Shown: piece by piece, positions 35,572-44,645 of the stretch
Position numbering within the stretch: the first letter of the stretch is position 1
How the letters are laid out: each line of letters begins with the position of its first letter
NCBI RefSeq assembly: GCF_039540405.1
Contig: NZ_BAABEY010000025.1
Coordinates: forward strand, 186,001-250,000
Length of the DNA stretch: 64,000 nt
From: Ravibacter arvi
Lineage (GTDB): Bacteria; Bacteroidota; Bacteroidia; Cytophagales; Spirosomataceae
Reading direction: 5' to 3'
Program-made: the position numbers and the translations under genes
Notes under the pieces: generated by a model
Database searches by the model: none
Told to the model about the DNA's origin: nothing
The model's input: the letters and a program-made list of their open reading frames with translations, nothing else

Positions 35572-36921
35572 ATGAAAACAAACCTTTACCCCTATTTTTT
35601 ACTGGCCCTTGTTATGCTTGCTGCGGTACGTACCGAAGCACAGCGCGCTGCCTCAGAAGTCTTCGAAGAAGGTAACGTCCGCGCCAGGTCCGGCGACTAT
35701 GTAGGCGCCCTCAAGTCGTTCAGCACCGTCATCGGCATGACACCGAACCATGCTCCCAGCTATTTCAACCGGGGCCTTGCGAAGGCCACGCTCAAAGACT
35801 ACAGGGGCGCGATTGCAGACTACGACAAAGCCATAGAAATCAACCCTTCGGAAGCGCTCTATTTCCAGAGCCGCGGCGTCAGCAAGAGCTTCCAGGACGA
35901 TTTCCGCGGAGCCATTGCCGATTACTCCCGTGCGATCGAAATTGCTCCGGAAGACGCAAAAAGCTACTTCAACCGTGCCGTAAGCTACACCAGGCTTGAA
36001 AATTACGGAAAAGCGGCAGCAGATTTTGACAAAGCTGTTGCCCTGGAGGGAAATGATATCAATTCGCTATATGCAAGAGGACGGAACAAGCTCCAGCTAA
36101 ACGATTACGAAGGAAGTATCTCAGACTTTATGCAGGTGCTCTCGCTGAGTCCGAAGCGTTATAGCGCCTATGCAGGGTGCGCCGAAGCCAAAATAGGCCT
36201 CAATAATTTTTCAGGCGCTATCACCGACCTGGACAAAGCTATAGAATTAAGCCCGCGCGACGCCTACCTGTTTGAACTGAGAGGCTTTGCTAGAAACAAA
36301 TTACTGAGCTTCACCAACGCACTTGCCGACTTTGAAAAGGCATTTTCGCTGGGTCGGGCAACCCCCGACGTCTACTATGGCCGGGGCTTGGCGAAAAGCA
36401 AGCTGGGTCGCCAAAAAGAAGCCATAGCTGATCTTAGCCTGGCCATCGAACAGGACAACCCGTATTTCGAAAAGGACCCCAAAAAAATCACCTACAGCGG
36501 ACCGATCACAAGAAAAATCCTGGATCAGCTGCGGAACGAAATCAGGGAAGGCAGCAATATACAGTCTCTCTCTCCCGAGCGCGCCCAGGCCTATTACGAG
36601 CGGGGAAACAGCAGGATTAAGAGCGGTGACACGAAAGGCGGGATGAGCGACCTGAATACAGCCATTGAAATTTCGCCGCTCTACGCCGAGGCCTATTTCT
36701 CCCGCTCTATGCTGCGATCAGCAAACGGGGAACAGACGTCCGCACTGATGGACCTCTTTACGGCCATAAAAATACGTCCCGATTACCAGGAGGCCTACCA
36801 CTTACAAGGCATTATCAAACATAGCCTGGGCATGATCAACGAAGGCTGTATAGACCTCAGCAAAGCCGGTGAACTCGGCTACGAGGCATCGTACAGGGTA
36901 ATCGGGGAGTATTGTAATTAG
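35572..36921 (+). CDS. Secreted or periplasmic tetratricopeptide-repeat protein
   Basis: A 449-residue protein from the ATG at 35572, chosen because a signal peptide (MKTNLYPYFLLALVMLAAVRTEAQ) follows at once; the frame is open 53 codons further upstream without support. About ten TPR units of 34 residues run from residue 30 to the end, many with the motif A(I/L)xDYDKAIE or close forms (GAIADYDKAIEINPS, GAITDLDKAIELSPR). The array is broken near residues 300-340 by KITYSGPITRKILDQLRNEI. TPR arrays mediate protein-protein contacts; the partner is unknown. Confidence 0.85.
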   Translation: MKTNLYPYFLLALVMLAAVRTEAQRAASEVFEEGNVRARSGDYVGALKSFSTVIGMTPNHAPSYFNRGLAKATLKDYRGAIADYDKAIEINPSEALYFQSRGVSKSFQDDFRGAIADYSRAIEIAPEDAKSYFNRAVSYTRLENYGKAAADFDKAVALEGNDINSLYARGRNKLQLNDYEGSISDFMQVLSLSPKRYSAYAGCAEAKIGLNNFSGAITDLDKAIELSPRDAYLFELRGFARNKLLSFTNALADFEKAFSLGRATPDVYYGRGLAKSKLGRQKEAIADLSLAIEQDNPYFEKDPKKITYSGPITRKILDQLRNEIREGSNIQSLSPERAQAYYERGNSRIKSGDTKGGMSDLNTAIEISPLYAEAYFSRSMLRSANGEQTSALMDLFTAIKIRPDYQEAYHLQGIIKHSLGMINEGCIDLSKAGELGYEASYRVIGEYCN

Positions 36922-37060
36922 GGGTGAGGTTTGAGGTGTGAGGTGTGAGGGGCCAGGCGGCTAATGGGTCACGCATCATGGCTTACACCTCACGCCTCAT
37001 CCCTCATGGCTCACACCTCATCCCTCAAGGCTCACACCTCATCCCTCAAGGCTCACCCCT
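36921..37060. repeat. Family B repeat (GAGGTGTGAGG type) with three 21-bp tandem units
   Basis: Left words of the GGGGTGAGGTTTGAGG type (36921-36950) face right words of the CCTCACACCTC type. Within the right arm the unit CTCATCCCTCAAGGCTCACAC is repeated three times in tandem, starting at 36996, 37017 and 37038. The element fills the gap between the convergent TPR and superoxide dismutase genes. Confidence 0.85.
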
Positions 37061-37758
37061 CACAGCAGGCTTGCTACTTTGTCCCAGTTCACTACGTTCC
37101 AGAAGGCGTTGATGAAATCGGCCCTTTTGTTCTGGTACTTGAGATAATAGGCATGCTCCCATACGTCGAGGCCCAGAACCGGCTTTCCTTTTATTTCCGA
37201 AATATTCATGAGCGGGTTGTCCTGGTTGGGCGTTGAACCTATTTCTAGCTTTTTGCCATTTGCTACCAGCCATGCCCACCCGGAGCCAAACCGCCCGGCG
37301 CCCGCTTTTGCAAAGGCTTCTTTGAATGCAGCAAAAGAACCGAATTGCGCGTTGATGGCATCTGCGACTTTCCCTTTAGGTTCACCGCCCTTACCCGGCG
37401 CCAGTATCTCCCAGAAAAAGGTGTGGTTCCAGTGCCCGCCGGCATTGTTACGGACTGCAGCCGGTGCCGACCCCGCCGAAGCCAGCAATTCTTCAAGCGA
37501 TTTCTTTGCCAAAGGGCTTCCTTCCAGCGCTTTATTCAGGTTAGCCACATAGGCGGCGTGGTGCTTCGAATAATGGATCTCCATGGTCGCCTTATCGAAA
37601 TGCGGTTCCAGGGCATCAAAAGCATAAGGCAGTTTTTTCTGAACAAAAGGAGCAGCGTCTCCGCCCGCAAAATCGGGCGCACCGTTTGCATTGGTCCCGA
37701 CTAATCCCAGCGCAAGGGCGCCGCCTGTAACAGTTTGCAAAAACTCTTGTCTATTCAT
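37060..37758 (-). CDS. sod: Exported Fe/Mn superoxide dismutase
   Basis: A 232-residue protein from the ATG at 37758; upstream in-frame codons are repeat sequence. Residues 1-27 (MNRQEFLQTVTGGALALGLVG) form an export signal of Tat-like pattern with RQ instead of RR. The mature part is a complete Fe/Mn SOD: LPYAFDALEPHFDKATMEIHYSKHHAAYVANLN with two metal His, WNHTFFWE with the third ligand, and DVWEHAYYLKYQNKRADF with the Asp and His ligands. It converts superoxide to peroxide and oxygen, here outside the cytoplasm. Family B palindromes bracket the gene on both sides. Confidence 0.95.
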   Translation of the reverse strand: MNRQEFLQTVTGGALALGLVGTNANGAPDFAGGDAAPFVQKKLPYAFDALEPHFDKATMEIHYSKHHAAYVANLNKALEGSPLAKKSLEELLASAGSAPAAVRNNAGGHWNHTFFWEILAPGKGGEPKGKVADAINAQFGSFAAFKEAFAKAGAGRFGSGWAWLVANGKKLEIGSTPNQDNPLMNISEIKGKPVLGLDVWEHAYYLKYQNKRADFINAFWNVVNWDKVASLL

Positions 37759-37769
37759 GTGTCTAAAGG

Positions 37770-37956
37770 TTTGAGCTGTGAGGTGTGAGTGCCTGGCTCT
37801 CGGAAAGTTTGCGGCTCCCGCCTCATACCTTGCAGCTATTTCGAAATACGCATTGTTTATTTTATAAGGTTTGAGGGGTGAGGTATGAGGTTTGAGCCTT
37901 AGCAACAGGCCCGGTTCAAAGGCTGCTCACACCTCACCCCTCAAACCTCACCCCCT
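37770..37956. repeat. Family B repeats upstream of the SOD gene
   Basis: A short copy (37770-37790) is followed by a strong inverted pair: AGGTTTGAGGGGTGAGGTA... at 37867-37889 and its complement at 37926-37948. Arms are 23 bp with one mismatch. The region otherwise holds no gene. It separates recR from the SOD start. Confidence 0.85.
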
Positions 37957-38565
37957 CTATTGATACACCAATCTCCCGACAATGCTTCGTCCCAGCGTCA
38001 CTTCATCGGTAAATTCGAGGTCACCGCCGACCGGTATGCCCCGCGCGATGGTGCTTACTTTAAGATTGCTTTCCTTTAATTTCTTTTGCAAATAAAATGC
38101 GGTCGTATCACCCTCCATAGTAGCGCTGAGGGCCAGGATCACTTCCACAACCGGCTCGTCTGCATCGGCCACACGGGCAAGCAGCGAATCAATATTTAAT
38201 TCGCCCGGCCCTATCCCCTCCATGGGCGAAATAACGCCTCCCAATACATGGTAAAGCCCATTGAACTGAGCCGTATTTTCGATCGCCAGAACGTCGCGCG
38301 TATCGGTCACCACACAAATGATCGAAGCATCCCTTCGTTTATTGCTGCAGATACCGCACAACTCACTGTCGGCTATGTTGTGGCACCGGACGCAATAACA
38401 CGTTTGCTCGCGAAGGGCTACCAAAGAGTCCGCAAGGCTTTTGGTTTGGCCGGCATCACGTTTCAGCAAGTGCAACGCAAGACGCAACGCCGATTTTTTA
38501 CCAATGCCCGGAAGCCTGGAGATTTCATTTACGGCATTTTCTATAAGCTTTGAAGGATAATTCAT
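37957..38565 (-). CDS. recR: Recombination protein RecR
   Basis: A 202-residue protein of standard length. It contains the N-terminal helix-hairpin-helix (LPGIGKKSALRLALHLL), a four-Cys zinc finger (CYCVRCHNIADSELCGIC), a Toprim domain (ICVVTDTRDVLAIENT, LHVLGGVISPMEGIGP-type region), and the C-terminal ARGIPVGGDLEFTDEVTLGRSI. RecR with RecO loads RecA onto gapped DNA during repair. It lies 35 bp downstream of clpS on the same strand. Confidence 0.97.
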   Translation of the reverse strand: MNYPSKLIENAVNEISRLPGIGKKSALRLALHLLKRDAGQTKSLADSLVALREQTCYCVRCHNIADSELCGICSNKRRDASIICVVTDTRDVLAIENTAQFNGLYHVLGGVISPMEGIGPGELNIDSLLARVADADEPVVEVILALSATMEGDTTAFYLQKKLKESNLKVSTIARGIPVGGDLEFTDEVTLGRSIVGRLVYQ

Positions 38566-38600
38566 GGCAACGCAGGGCGGGAAGCTATATCAGGCCTGGC

Positions 38601-38885
38601 TCAGAGCACTTCTGCAGAGATACCACGGCGGCAGATATCGTTCCTCATCTCAACAAGTTCTTCGAAAGAACCGTTCTTAACATTACATTTTCCTTTGAAA
38701 TGAATAATGATCGTGCATTGCTCCGCCTGTTCCGGCGTGTGGCCGCACACTTCGATCAGCGTTTCAATCACCCAATCGAAGGTATTCACATCATCATTAA
38801 AAACTACCAGATTCCTTACCTCGGTATCGACGGTCTCTTCCAGCACATCCGTTTCGGTATTTTCACTGATTTGCATTTGTACCAA
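38601..38885 (-). CDS. clpS: ATP-dependent Clp protease adaptor ClpS
   Basis: A 94-residue protein of standard length. The core VVFNDDVNTFDWVIETLIEVCGHTPEQAEQCTIIIHFKGKC contains the DDxxT N-degron-binding motif and the conserved His-Phe/Lys-Gly region. It delivers N-end-rule substrates to ClpA/ClpC-ClpP. The N-terminal 25 residues are acidic and probably flexible. It is first of a clpS-recR pair transcribed away from the symporter gene. Confidence 0.94.
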   Translation of the reverse strand: MVQMQISENTETDVLEETVDTEVRNLVVFNDDVNTFDWVIETLIEVCGHTPEQAEQCTIIIHFKGKCNVKNGSFEELVEMRNDICRRGISAEVL

Positions 38886-38901
38886 ATTTCGTTTACAAGA
38901 G

Positions 38902-38909
38902 CAAATCTA
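38902..38909 (-). promoter_or_regulatory. Probable -7 element of clpS
   Basis: The minus strand reads TAGATTTG, an exact TAnnTTTG match, 17 bp upstream of the clpS start. The -33 element is not clear, and the leader would be very short. Confidence 0.4.
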
Positions 38910-39042
38910 CTCAAAGATGCCCAACTAAAGAAGGTTTTTTTGTACTTTCACGCGTCGAAACCAATCCGGGCCGTGTACTTTCAACTGACACCAAATCCAG
39001 TCCGGAAACCCGGTTTCATCCCAAAGAACCTTTTTATTATTC

Positions 39043-40512
39043 ATGAATCCGTACGTAGCACTTGCTATTCTCTCCGTATACTTTTTGATGTTGATTATCG
39101 TCTCCGTCTATACCTCCCGCGGAGCAGACACCAACACTTTTTTTACGGCTAACCGCCAGTCCCCCTGGTACCTGATCGCGTTCGGCATGATCGGCACCTC
39201 CCTGTCGGGTGTTACCTTTGTGTCCATACCCGGGTCTGTCGCAAATATACAGTTCTCTTATTTCCAGGTAGTTATAGGATACCTGCTCGGATACCTGGTC
39301 ATCGGGACGGTCCTTATGCCTCTTTATTACCGACTCAACCTGATTTCCATCTATACCTATCTCGAAACAAGATTCGGCTTCTGGTCGTACAAGTCGGGCT
39401 CGGCCGTATTCCTGGTCTCCCGCACCATCGGTTCGGCCGTGAGGCTGTACGTGGCGGCCGGGGTACTGCAATATGCGTTGTTTTCGCCGCTGGGCATACC
39501 TTTCGAGCTGTCGGTAGCCATCACTATCCTTTTAATCTGGGTCTACACTTTCAAGGGCGGCGTCAAAACAATTATTGTCACCGACACACTCCAGACCCTG
39601 TTTCTCATTACGGCTGTGGTGTTAACCATCTTGCTGGTAGCCAAAGAGCTTCATCTTTCAAGCATTTCGGATATTGTTAAAACCGTAAAAGAAAGCGGCT
39701 ATTCAAAAATTTTCTATTGGGAAGCCAATGACCCCAAAAACTTTTTCAAGCAATTTTTTGCCGGGGCTTTTATCGCTATCGTCATGACCGGCCTGGACCA
39801 GGACCTGATGCAGAAAAACCTTACGTGCAAAAACATCGGCGAAGCACAGAAAAACATGTTCTGGTTTACCGTTACCCTCGTAATTGTCAACCTCCTGTTT
39901 CTTTCTCTCGGCGCTTTGCTATATCTTTATGCTCAGGCAAAAGGAATTACCCCGCCGGCAAGGACCGACGATTTCTACCCCATGCTGGCGCTTAACAACC
40001 TGGGAACGGTGGTTGGCATTACCTTTTTGCTGGGCATAACGGCCGCTACTTATGCCAGCTCGGATTCTGCTCTCACGGCGCTCACAACTGCTTTTTGTGT
40101 GGACTTTATGAACATCGGCAACAAACCCGAAAAGCAGCGCGCCGCTATCAAATTCCGGGTGCATGTAGGGTTTTCGATCTTGTTCTACCTCGTCATTATC
40201 GTTTTCAATAAACTCAACAGCAAAGAAGTTATCACCGCGGTTTTCGATCTGGCCGGTTACACCTACGGGCCGCTGCTTGGCCTTTTTTCTTTCGGTGTTT
40301 TCACCAAAACTGCCGTCAAAGACCGGTGGGTACCGGTTGTCTGTATCCTGGCTCCGATCCTTACCTATATACTGAGCCAAAACTCTGTCAATTGGTTCAA
40401 CGGCTACCAGATAGGCTTCGAACGTTTGATTATTAACGGGCTGATTACCTTTATCGGGCTGTGGCTGTTGAAATCTAGAAACGGGGCAACGGAGCTGGGA
40501 ACCGGGATTTAG
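39043..40512 (+). CDS. Sodium:solute symporter (SSS family)
   Basis: A 489-residue integral membrane protein with about 13 predicted spans. It shows the SSS-family start (SRGADTNTFFTANRQSPWYLIAFGMIGTSLSGVTFVSIPG) and the conserved KGGVKTIIVTDTLQT segment. It also has GLDQDLMQKNLTCKN and GITAATYASSDSALTALTT, which contains the Ser/Thr residues of the second sodium site. It imports a small organic solute (sugar, amino acid, sialic acid or similar) with Na+. The substrate is not resolvable. It is monocistronic, divergent from clpS, and followed by mixed family A and B repeats. Confidence 0.92.
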   Translation: MNPYVALAILSVYFLMLIIVSVYTSRGADTNTFFTANRQSPWYLIAFGMIGTSLSGVTFVSIPGSVANIQFSYFQVVIGYLLGYLVIGTVLMPLYYRLNLISIYTYLETRFGFWSYKSGSAVFLVSRTIGSAVRLYVAAGVLQYALFSPLGIPFELSVAITILLIWVYTFKGGVKTIIVTDTLQTLFLITAVVLTILLVAKELHLSSISDIVKTVKESGYSKIFYWEANDPKNFFKQFFAGAFIAIVMTGLDQDLMQKNLTCKNIGEAQKNMFWFTVTLVIVNLLFLSLGALLYLYAQAKGITPPARTDDFYPMLALNNLGTVVGITFLLGITAATYASSDSALTALTTAFCVDFMNIGNKPEKQRAAIKFRVHVGFSILFYLVIIVFNKLNSKEVITAVFDLAGYTYGPLLGLFSFGVFTKTAVKDRWVPVVCILAPILTYILSQNSVNWFNGYQIGFERLIINGLITFIGLWLLKSRNGATELGTGI

Positions 40513-40652
40513 ATCGGGAAGCGGAGGGCGGAAGTCGGAGATCGGAAATCGGAAATCAGAGGGCGGAAGTCGGAGATCGGAGATCGGCTATTCACTAATG
40601 AGCCCTCACGACTAAAGGCTCAAAGCTCACACCTAAAAGCTCACACCTCATA
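40513..40652. repeat. Mixed family A (copy 4) and family B repeats
   Basis: 40513-40586 is a direct array of GGAAATCGG/GGAGATCGG words, including a 24-base duplicated block beginning GAGGGCGGAAGTCGGAGATC (from 40524 and again from 40558). 40596-40652 holds family B words (GCTCACACCT type). The two families abut, with no gene between the symporter and the ATPase. Confidence 0.8.
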
Positions 40653-40656
40653 CCCA

Positions 40657-43263
40657 ATGGATACGGCCTTCTATAAACAGTCGGCGAATGAAGTGCTTGC
40701 TTCCTTCGGAACCTCCTCCACCGGGCTCTCCGGCGAACAGGTGGCGGAGCTGCGCGACCAATACGGAGCCAACCTGCTGAATGAAGCCCCGCGAAAAACC
40801 AAATGGGCTATTCTGCTTGACCAGTTCAAGGATGTGATGGTTATTATCCTGATCATCGCTGCGGGTATATCGTTCGCGGTGGGCGAGCATACGGATGCAT
40901 ATGTAATCCTGGCTATTATTGCAGGTAATGCCTGGATGGGCTACGCACAAGCCAACAACGCCGAAGAATCGATCCGGATGCTGCAGAAAATGTCCGCCCA
41001 ATTTGCGGTCGTGCTTCGCAACAATCACCCGGCGAAAATCGACGCTACAGAACTCGTTCCCGGTGATCTCATCCAGCTGGAAGCCGGGAATATCGTACCT
41101 GCCGATGCTCGCCTGGTGGAGGTCAATTCTCTCAAAACAGATGAAGCCTCACTCACGGGGGAAAGCCATTCCATTGAAAAGTTATCCGATCCGGTGGATG
41201 GTGACCACCTCGTCCCGGGTGACCAGCTCAATATGGTTTTCAAAGGCACTGTCGTCAGCAATGGGAGCGCCAAAGCAGTTGTTACCGCAACCGGTATGAA
41301 TACCGAACTCGGTAAAATAGCCGGCCTCATGGATTCCGAAGAGCAGAAAACACCACTACAACAGCGTCTCGCGCGGTTTAGCCGGCAATTGGCAGTGGTC
41401 GTGCTGATTATTTGCGTGGCAATTTTCGGCTTTGGCCTTTTGCGGGGCGAGTCTGCTTTCGGTATGTTTTTAACCGCGCTTTCGCTGGCCGTTGCAGCAT
41501 TGCCGGAAGCCCTCCCCGCCGTCATCACCATTGCATTGGCGCAGGGCGCCCGCCGCATGGTCAGGCAAAACGCCCTCATCAGGAAACTTCCTGCGGTTGA
41601 AACTCTCGGGTCAGTTACCTACATCTGCAGCGACAAAACCGGGACGTTGACCCAAAACATCATGACGGTGGAGCGCGAATGGCATGTCCCCGACCAGGAA
41701 ACGCTTTTTTACCAGGCGCTTTTGCTCAACAACGAAGTACAAACAGGGAAAGACGGCGCGCTGCTGGGCGACTCCACCGAAACCGCCCTCGTGCAATATG
41801 CCATCGCCCAGGGATTGAGCCGCGAAACAGCGCTTGAGTCGGTTCCGATAGAAAACCGCCTGCCGTTTGACTCCGTCAGGATGCGCATGAGCACCCTTCA
41901 CCCGTACAACGGCCGGTACGTGGTTCTCACCAAAGGGGCGCCGGCCAAAATCGCCGATGTGCTCGCTCCGGGCCAGGAAAACGAGGTAAAAGGCTGGCTG
42001 GAACAGAACAGGACCTGGGCGGCGGAAGGTCTGCGGGTTTTATTTTTCGGATACCGGATCCTGGATCAAAAACCGGAGAAAATGGATGAAACCATCGAAA
42101 AGGACCTGCGTTTCCTCGGAATGGTAGCCATCATCGATCCCCCCAGGGAAGAAGTTATCGCCGCCATAGAAGACTGTAGGGAAGCCGGCATCAGGACGGT
42201 TATGATCACCGGCGATCAGCCGCTGACGGCGCAGGCGATTGCTGACCGCCTCCGTATTTCGTGGGCGCAAGGCAGCAAAGCCGTGACCGGTGCGGAGATG
42301 GCGGAATGGAATGACTTTGAGCTCGAGCAAAACGTAACCGAAACCTCCATTTACGCGCGGGTATCTCCGGAACAAAAGCTGAGAATCGTAAAAGCGCTTC
42401 AGCAAAACGGTGAATTTGTAGCTATGACCGGAGACGGGGTCAATGACGCTCCTTCGCTGAAACAGGCAAACATCGGTGTTGCAATGGGCATCACAGGTAC
42501 CGACGTCTCAAAAGACGCTGCGGAAATGGTGTTGCTGGACGATAACTTCACCACTATTGTCAAAGCTGTGCACGAAGGCCGACGGATCTACGAGAACATC
42601 CGGAAGTTCATTCTCTACGTCCTGTCCTGTAACCTGGCCGAAATTCTGACGATTTTCAGCGCGCCTCTGCTCGGATTTGCAATTCCCTTATTGCCTATCC
42701 ATATTTTGTGGATCAACCTCGTTACCGACGGGTTGCCAGGATTGGCCCTTGTTGCCGAATCCGCTGAAAAAGATATTATGAAGCGGCCGCCCCGGCCGCC
42801 AAAAGAAAGCCTGTTTGCCGGCGGATTGCTTACCCGTATTCTCCTGAGCGGATTGGTAATGACCGCGGCAGCTCTCCTGATCCAGGGTTGGGCAGCATAC
42901 CGGGGACTCGACGTAAAAAGCCAGCAAACCGCAGTTTTCTCAACCCTGTGCTTCGTGCAGCTGATGAATGCGCATTCGGTCCGTTCAGTTTACCATTCGC
43001 TTTTTGCATCAGACCTGTTTGCCAACCGCGGCATGTGGCTGGCGTTCGTCCTGACCGCCCTCCTCCAGACAGCCATTGTATTTGTGCCGTGGCTTCAGCC
43101 AATCTTTAAAACCACCGCCCTGGAGCCCGCTACCATTCTGGCAATTGGTGTCGTTACCTTTTCTTCGCTGTTATTCCTGGAGCTCATTAAATTTGTAGTG
43201 CGGCGGCGATACCTGGGCGGCAAAGCCGAAAAAAATCCCCGAACCCCAGCCAACCAATCATGA
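40657..43263 (+). CDS. P-type cation-transporting ATPase (P2 type, calcium-like)
   Basis: An 868-residue protein with the full P2-ATPase order: an N-terminal cation-ATPase domain (about 5-60), membrane spans, the TGES actuator loop (LTGESHSIEK), M4 motif LPEALPAVIT, the phosphorylation site D326KTGTLT, nucleotide-domain KGAP, the MITGDQPLTA and MTGDGVNDAPSLKQANIGVAMG hinge motifs, and six C-terminal spans. The PEALP form of M4 and the C-terminal cation_ATPase_C domain point to Ca2+ or Na+/K+-like transport rather than heavy metals. It exports cations from the cytoplasm. The downstream YjbR gene overlaps its stop codon by 4 bp. Confidence 0.93.
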   Translation: MDTAFYKQSANEVLASFGTSSTGLSGEQVAELRDQYGANLLNEAPRKTKWAILLDQFKDVMVIILIIAAGISFAVGEHTDAYVILAIIAGNAWMGYAQANNAEESIRMLQKMSAQFAVVLRNNHPAKIDATELVPGDLIQLEAGNIVPADARLVEVNSLKTDEASLTGESHSIEKLSDPVDGDHLVPGDQLNMVFKGTVVSNGSAKAVVTATGMNTELGKIAGLMDSEEQKTPLQQRLARFSRQLAVVVLIICVAIFGFGLLRGESAFGMFLTALSLAVAALPEALPAVITIALAQGARRMVRQNALIRKLPAVETLGSVTYICSDKTGTLTQNIMTVEREWHVPDQETLFYQALLLNNEVQTGKDGALLGDSTETALVQYAIAQGLSRETALESVPIENRLPFDSVRMRMSTLHPYNGRYVVLTKGAPAKIADVLAPGQENEVKGWLEQNRTWAAEGLRVLFFGYRILDQKPEKMDETIEKDLRFLGMVAIIDPPREEVIAAIEDCREAGIRTVMITGDQPLTAQAIADRLRISWAQGSKAVTGAEMAEWNDFELEQNVTETSIYARVSPEQKLRIVKALQQNGEFVAMTGDGVNDAPSLKQANIGVAMGITGTDVSKDAAEMVLLDDNFTTIVKAVHEGRRIYENIRKFILYVLSCNLAEILTIFSAPLLGFAIPLLPIHILWINLVTDGLPGLALVAESAEKDIMKRPPRPPKESLFAGGLLTRILLSGLVMTAAALLIQGWAAYRGLDVKSQQTAVFSTLCFVQLMNAHSVRSVYHSLFASDLFANRGMWLAFVLTALLQTAIVFVPWLQPIFKTTALEPATILAIGVVTFSSLLFLELIKFVVRRRYLGGKAEKNPRTPANQS

Positions 43264-43646
43264 AAACCGCGACAATCCACTTCAACTACCGCGATTTTGA
43301 AACGGTCAAAAATATAGCGCTTACTTTTCCCGATACAGAAGAAAGCACATCGCACGAAGGAACGCCATCGGTAAAAGTACGGGGCAAACTAATGTGCCGC
43401 CTTCATGAAAGCGGAAAATTTATTCCGATCCGGCTTGATTTTGACATCAGGGACAGGTATCTGGATAGCCACCCGGAGCTGTTCCATTTGCCCGATCATT
43501 TCAGGGCGTACCCCTACGTTTGTATGTGGATACAACCCCATTACGACAGGAGCCTCCTGGAAGAAATACTCGCACACAGCTGGAGAGGCCTTGCCTCCAA
43601 AAAACAGCTGCGGGAATTTGATGAGCAGCAAAAAACCGATCGCTGA
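43260..43646 (+). CDS. MmcQ/YjbR family protein
   Basis: A 128-residue protein with the MmcQ/YjbR (CyaY-like fold) pattern: FETVKNIALTFPDTEESTSHEGTPSVKVRGKLMCRLHESG, then VCMWIQPHYDRSLLEEILAHSWRGLASKKQLREF. The family has a double-stranded-DNA-binding-like fold, but its biological role is largely unknown. Its ATG overlaps the ATPase stop (ATGA), so the two are translationally coupled. Confidence 0.85.
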   Translation: MKTATIHFNYRDFETVKNIALTFPDTEESTSHEGTPSVKVRGKLMCRLHESGKFIPIRLDFDIRDRYLDSHPELFHLPDHFRAYPYVCMWIQPHYDRSLLEEILAHSWRGLASKKQLREFDEQQKTDR

Positions 43647-43725
43647 AACCTGAAAAGACGAAATTCAATAAAGAGAAGAACATACAACTCGAATTTATCC
43701 AGATTAATAAACTATAGAAAGATCT

Positions 43726-44448
43726 ATGTTGCGAAGAGATTTCCTGCAGGCCGCGCTTGTTGCGCCGGTCGCCGGGCTGACCGGGGCCGTGAAGGCAAAT
43801 ACGGGCACTGAGGAGAAGCCGTTTATTGTCAATGCCGGCGTGGGCGGGAACAATACCGTTGATTTGCTGGCCAGGATTGAAAGGGACTGCCTGGTCCATC
43901 GCCCCGATATGACCATCCTGATGGTTGGTACCAATGACATGAACAGCAAAAAATACATCCCTTTACCTACTTATCGGCAAAATCTGCTTAAACTGATCGG
44001 GTTAATCAGGGATGCCGGAAGCGAGGTGTTGCTGATGAACATACTCCCCGCTTACGAACCTTACCTATATACGCGACACCCGGAATCATTCTATGCCCCG
44101 GAAGGCTACCAGGGCCGGAAAAACCAGGTTAACGAATTGATCAGGAAAACTGCGGAAGAATTGAAACTGCACTTCCTTGACCTCCACCATATCTTCGAGA
44201 AGGTGGGAAATATCGGCGAATCGCCGGACAGCCTGCTGCAGAACATGGCCAATACCCAGAAAACAGATGGTGTGCACCCCACCCCGGAAGGGTACCGTAC
44301 CATTGCCGTTGCGGTCTATGAAAAGCTGCTTACGATAGCGGCGCCCCATAAACGGCTGGTCTGCTTCGGCGATAGTATTACCAACGGCGGCGGCGGTACC
44401 GACGGACGCAGCTACCCGGCTTATCTGAAAAGATTGCTGGGGTTTTAG
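43726..44448 (+). CDS. Exported SGNH/GDSL hydrolase with circularly permuted motif order
   Basis: A 240-residue protein. Residues 1-25 (MLRRDFLQAALVAPVAGLTG) form an export signal, possibly Tat type. All four SGNH signatures are present but in the order II-III-V-I. Block II is NAGVGGNNT (36-44, G near 40), block III is MVGTNDMN (66-73, N70), block V is DGVHP (D181, H184). Block I, CFGDSITNGGG with the nucleophile S217, is at the extreme C terminus followed by SYPAYLKRLLGF. In ordinary SGNH hydrolases block I is N-terminal and its following helix leads straight into the block II strand, which is exactly the junction joining this protein's C and N termini. All catalytic residues are kept, so an active ester hydrolase is likely. 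Substrate unknown. Confidence 0.85.
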   Translation: MLRRDFLQAALVAPVAGLTGAVKANTGTEEKPFIVNAGVGGNNTVDLLARIERDCLVHRPDMTILMVGTNDMNSKKYIPLPTYRQNLLKLIGLIRDAGSEVLLMNILPAYEPYLYTRHPESFYAPEGYQGRKNQVNELIRKTAEELKLHFLDLHHIFEKVGNIGESPDSLLQNMANTQKTDGVHPTPEGYRTIAVAVYEKLLTIAAPHKRLVCFGDSITNGGGGTDGRSYPAYLKRLLGF

Positions 44449-44469
44449 CAGAAAAAGCACAATTCGCGC

Positions 44470-44504
44470 ATTCGCGGCCACCTGTCATGAAAGTGGCCAC
44501 GAAT
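44470..44504. repeat. Hairpin after the permuted SGNH gene
   Basis: ATTCGCGGCCAC (44470-44481) pairs with GTGGCCACGAAT (44493-44504), 12 bp with one G-T wobble and an 11-nt loop. It lacks a T-tract. It may be a weak terminator or part of another repeat family. Confidence 0.5.
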
Positions 44505-44645
44505 TCGAGAGAAGCGGCGCTGGCTGGCTTTGATTTAAATAAACAACCTTTAGCTTTTGACCTGGTTGAGGATCAGACATCCGGCAGATTATGTTAAAGG
44601 GGTTCGACGGGCTCACCCGCCATCCGAATGGCAGCCTCCGGTAGG

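Noticed and set aside
43726..44448. Truncated ordinary SGNH hydrolase
   Set aside because: All four blocks are present with a normal total domain length, and no second GDS block is encoded upstream (43647-43725) or block II downstream, so the order is permuted rather than cut.
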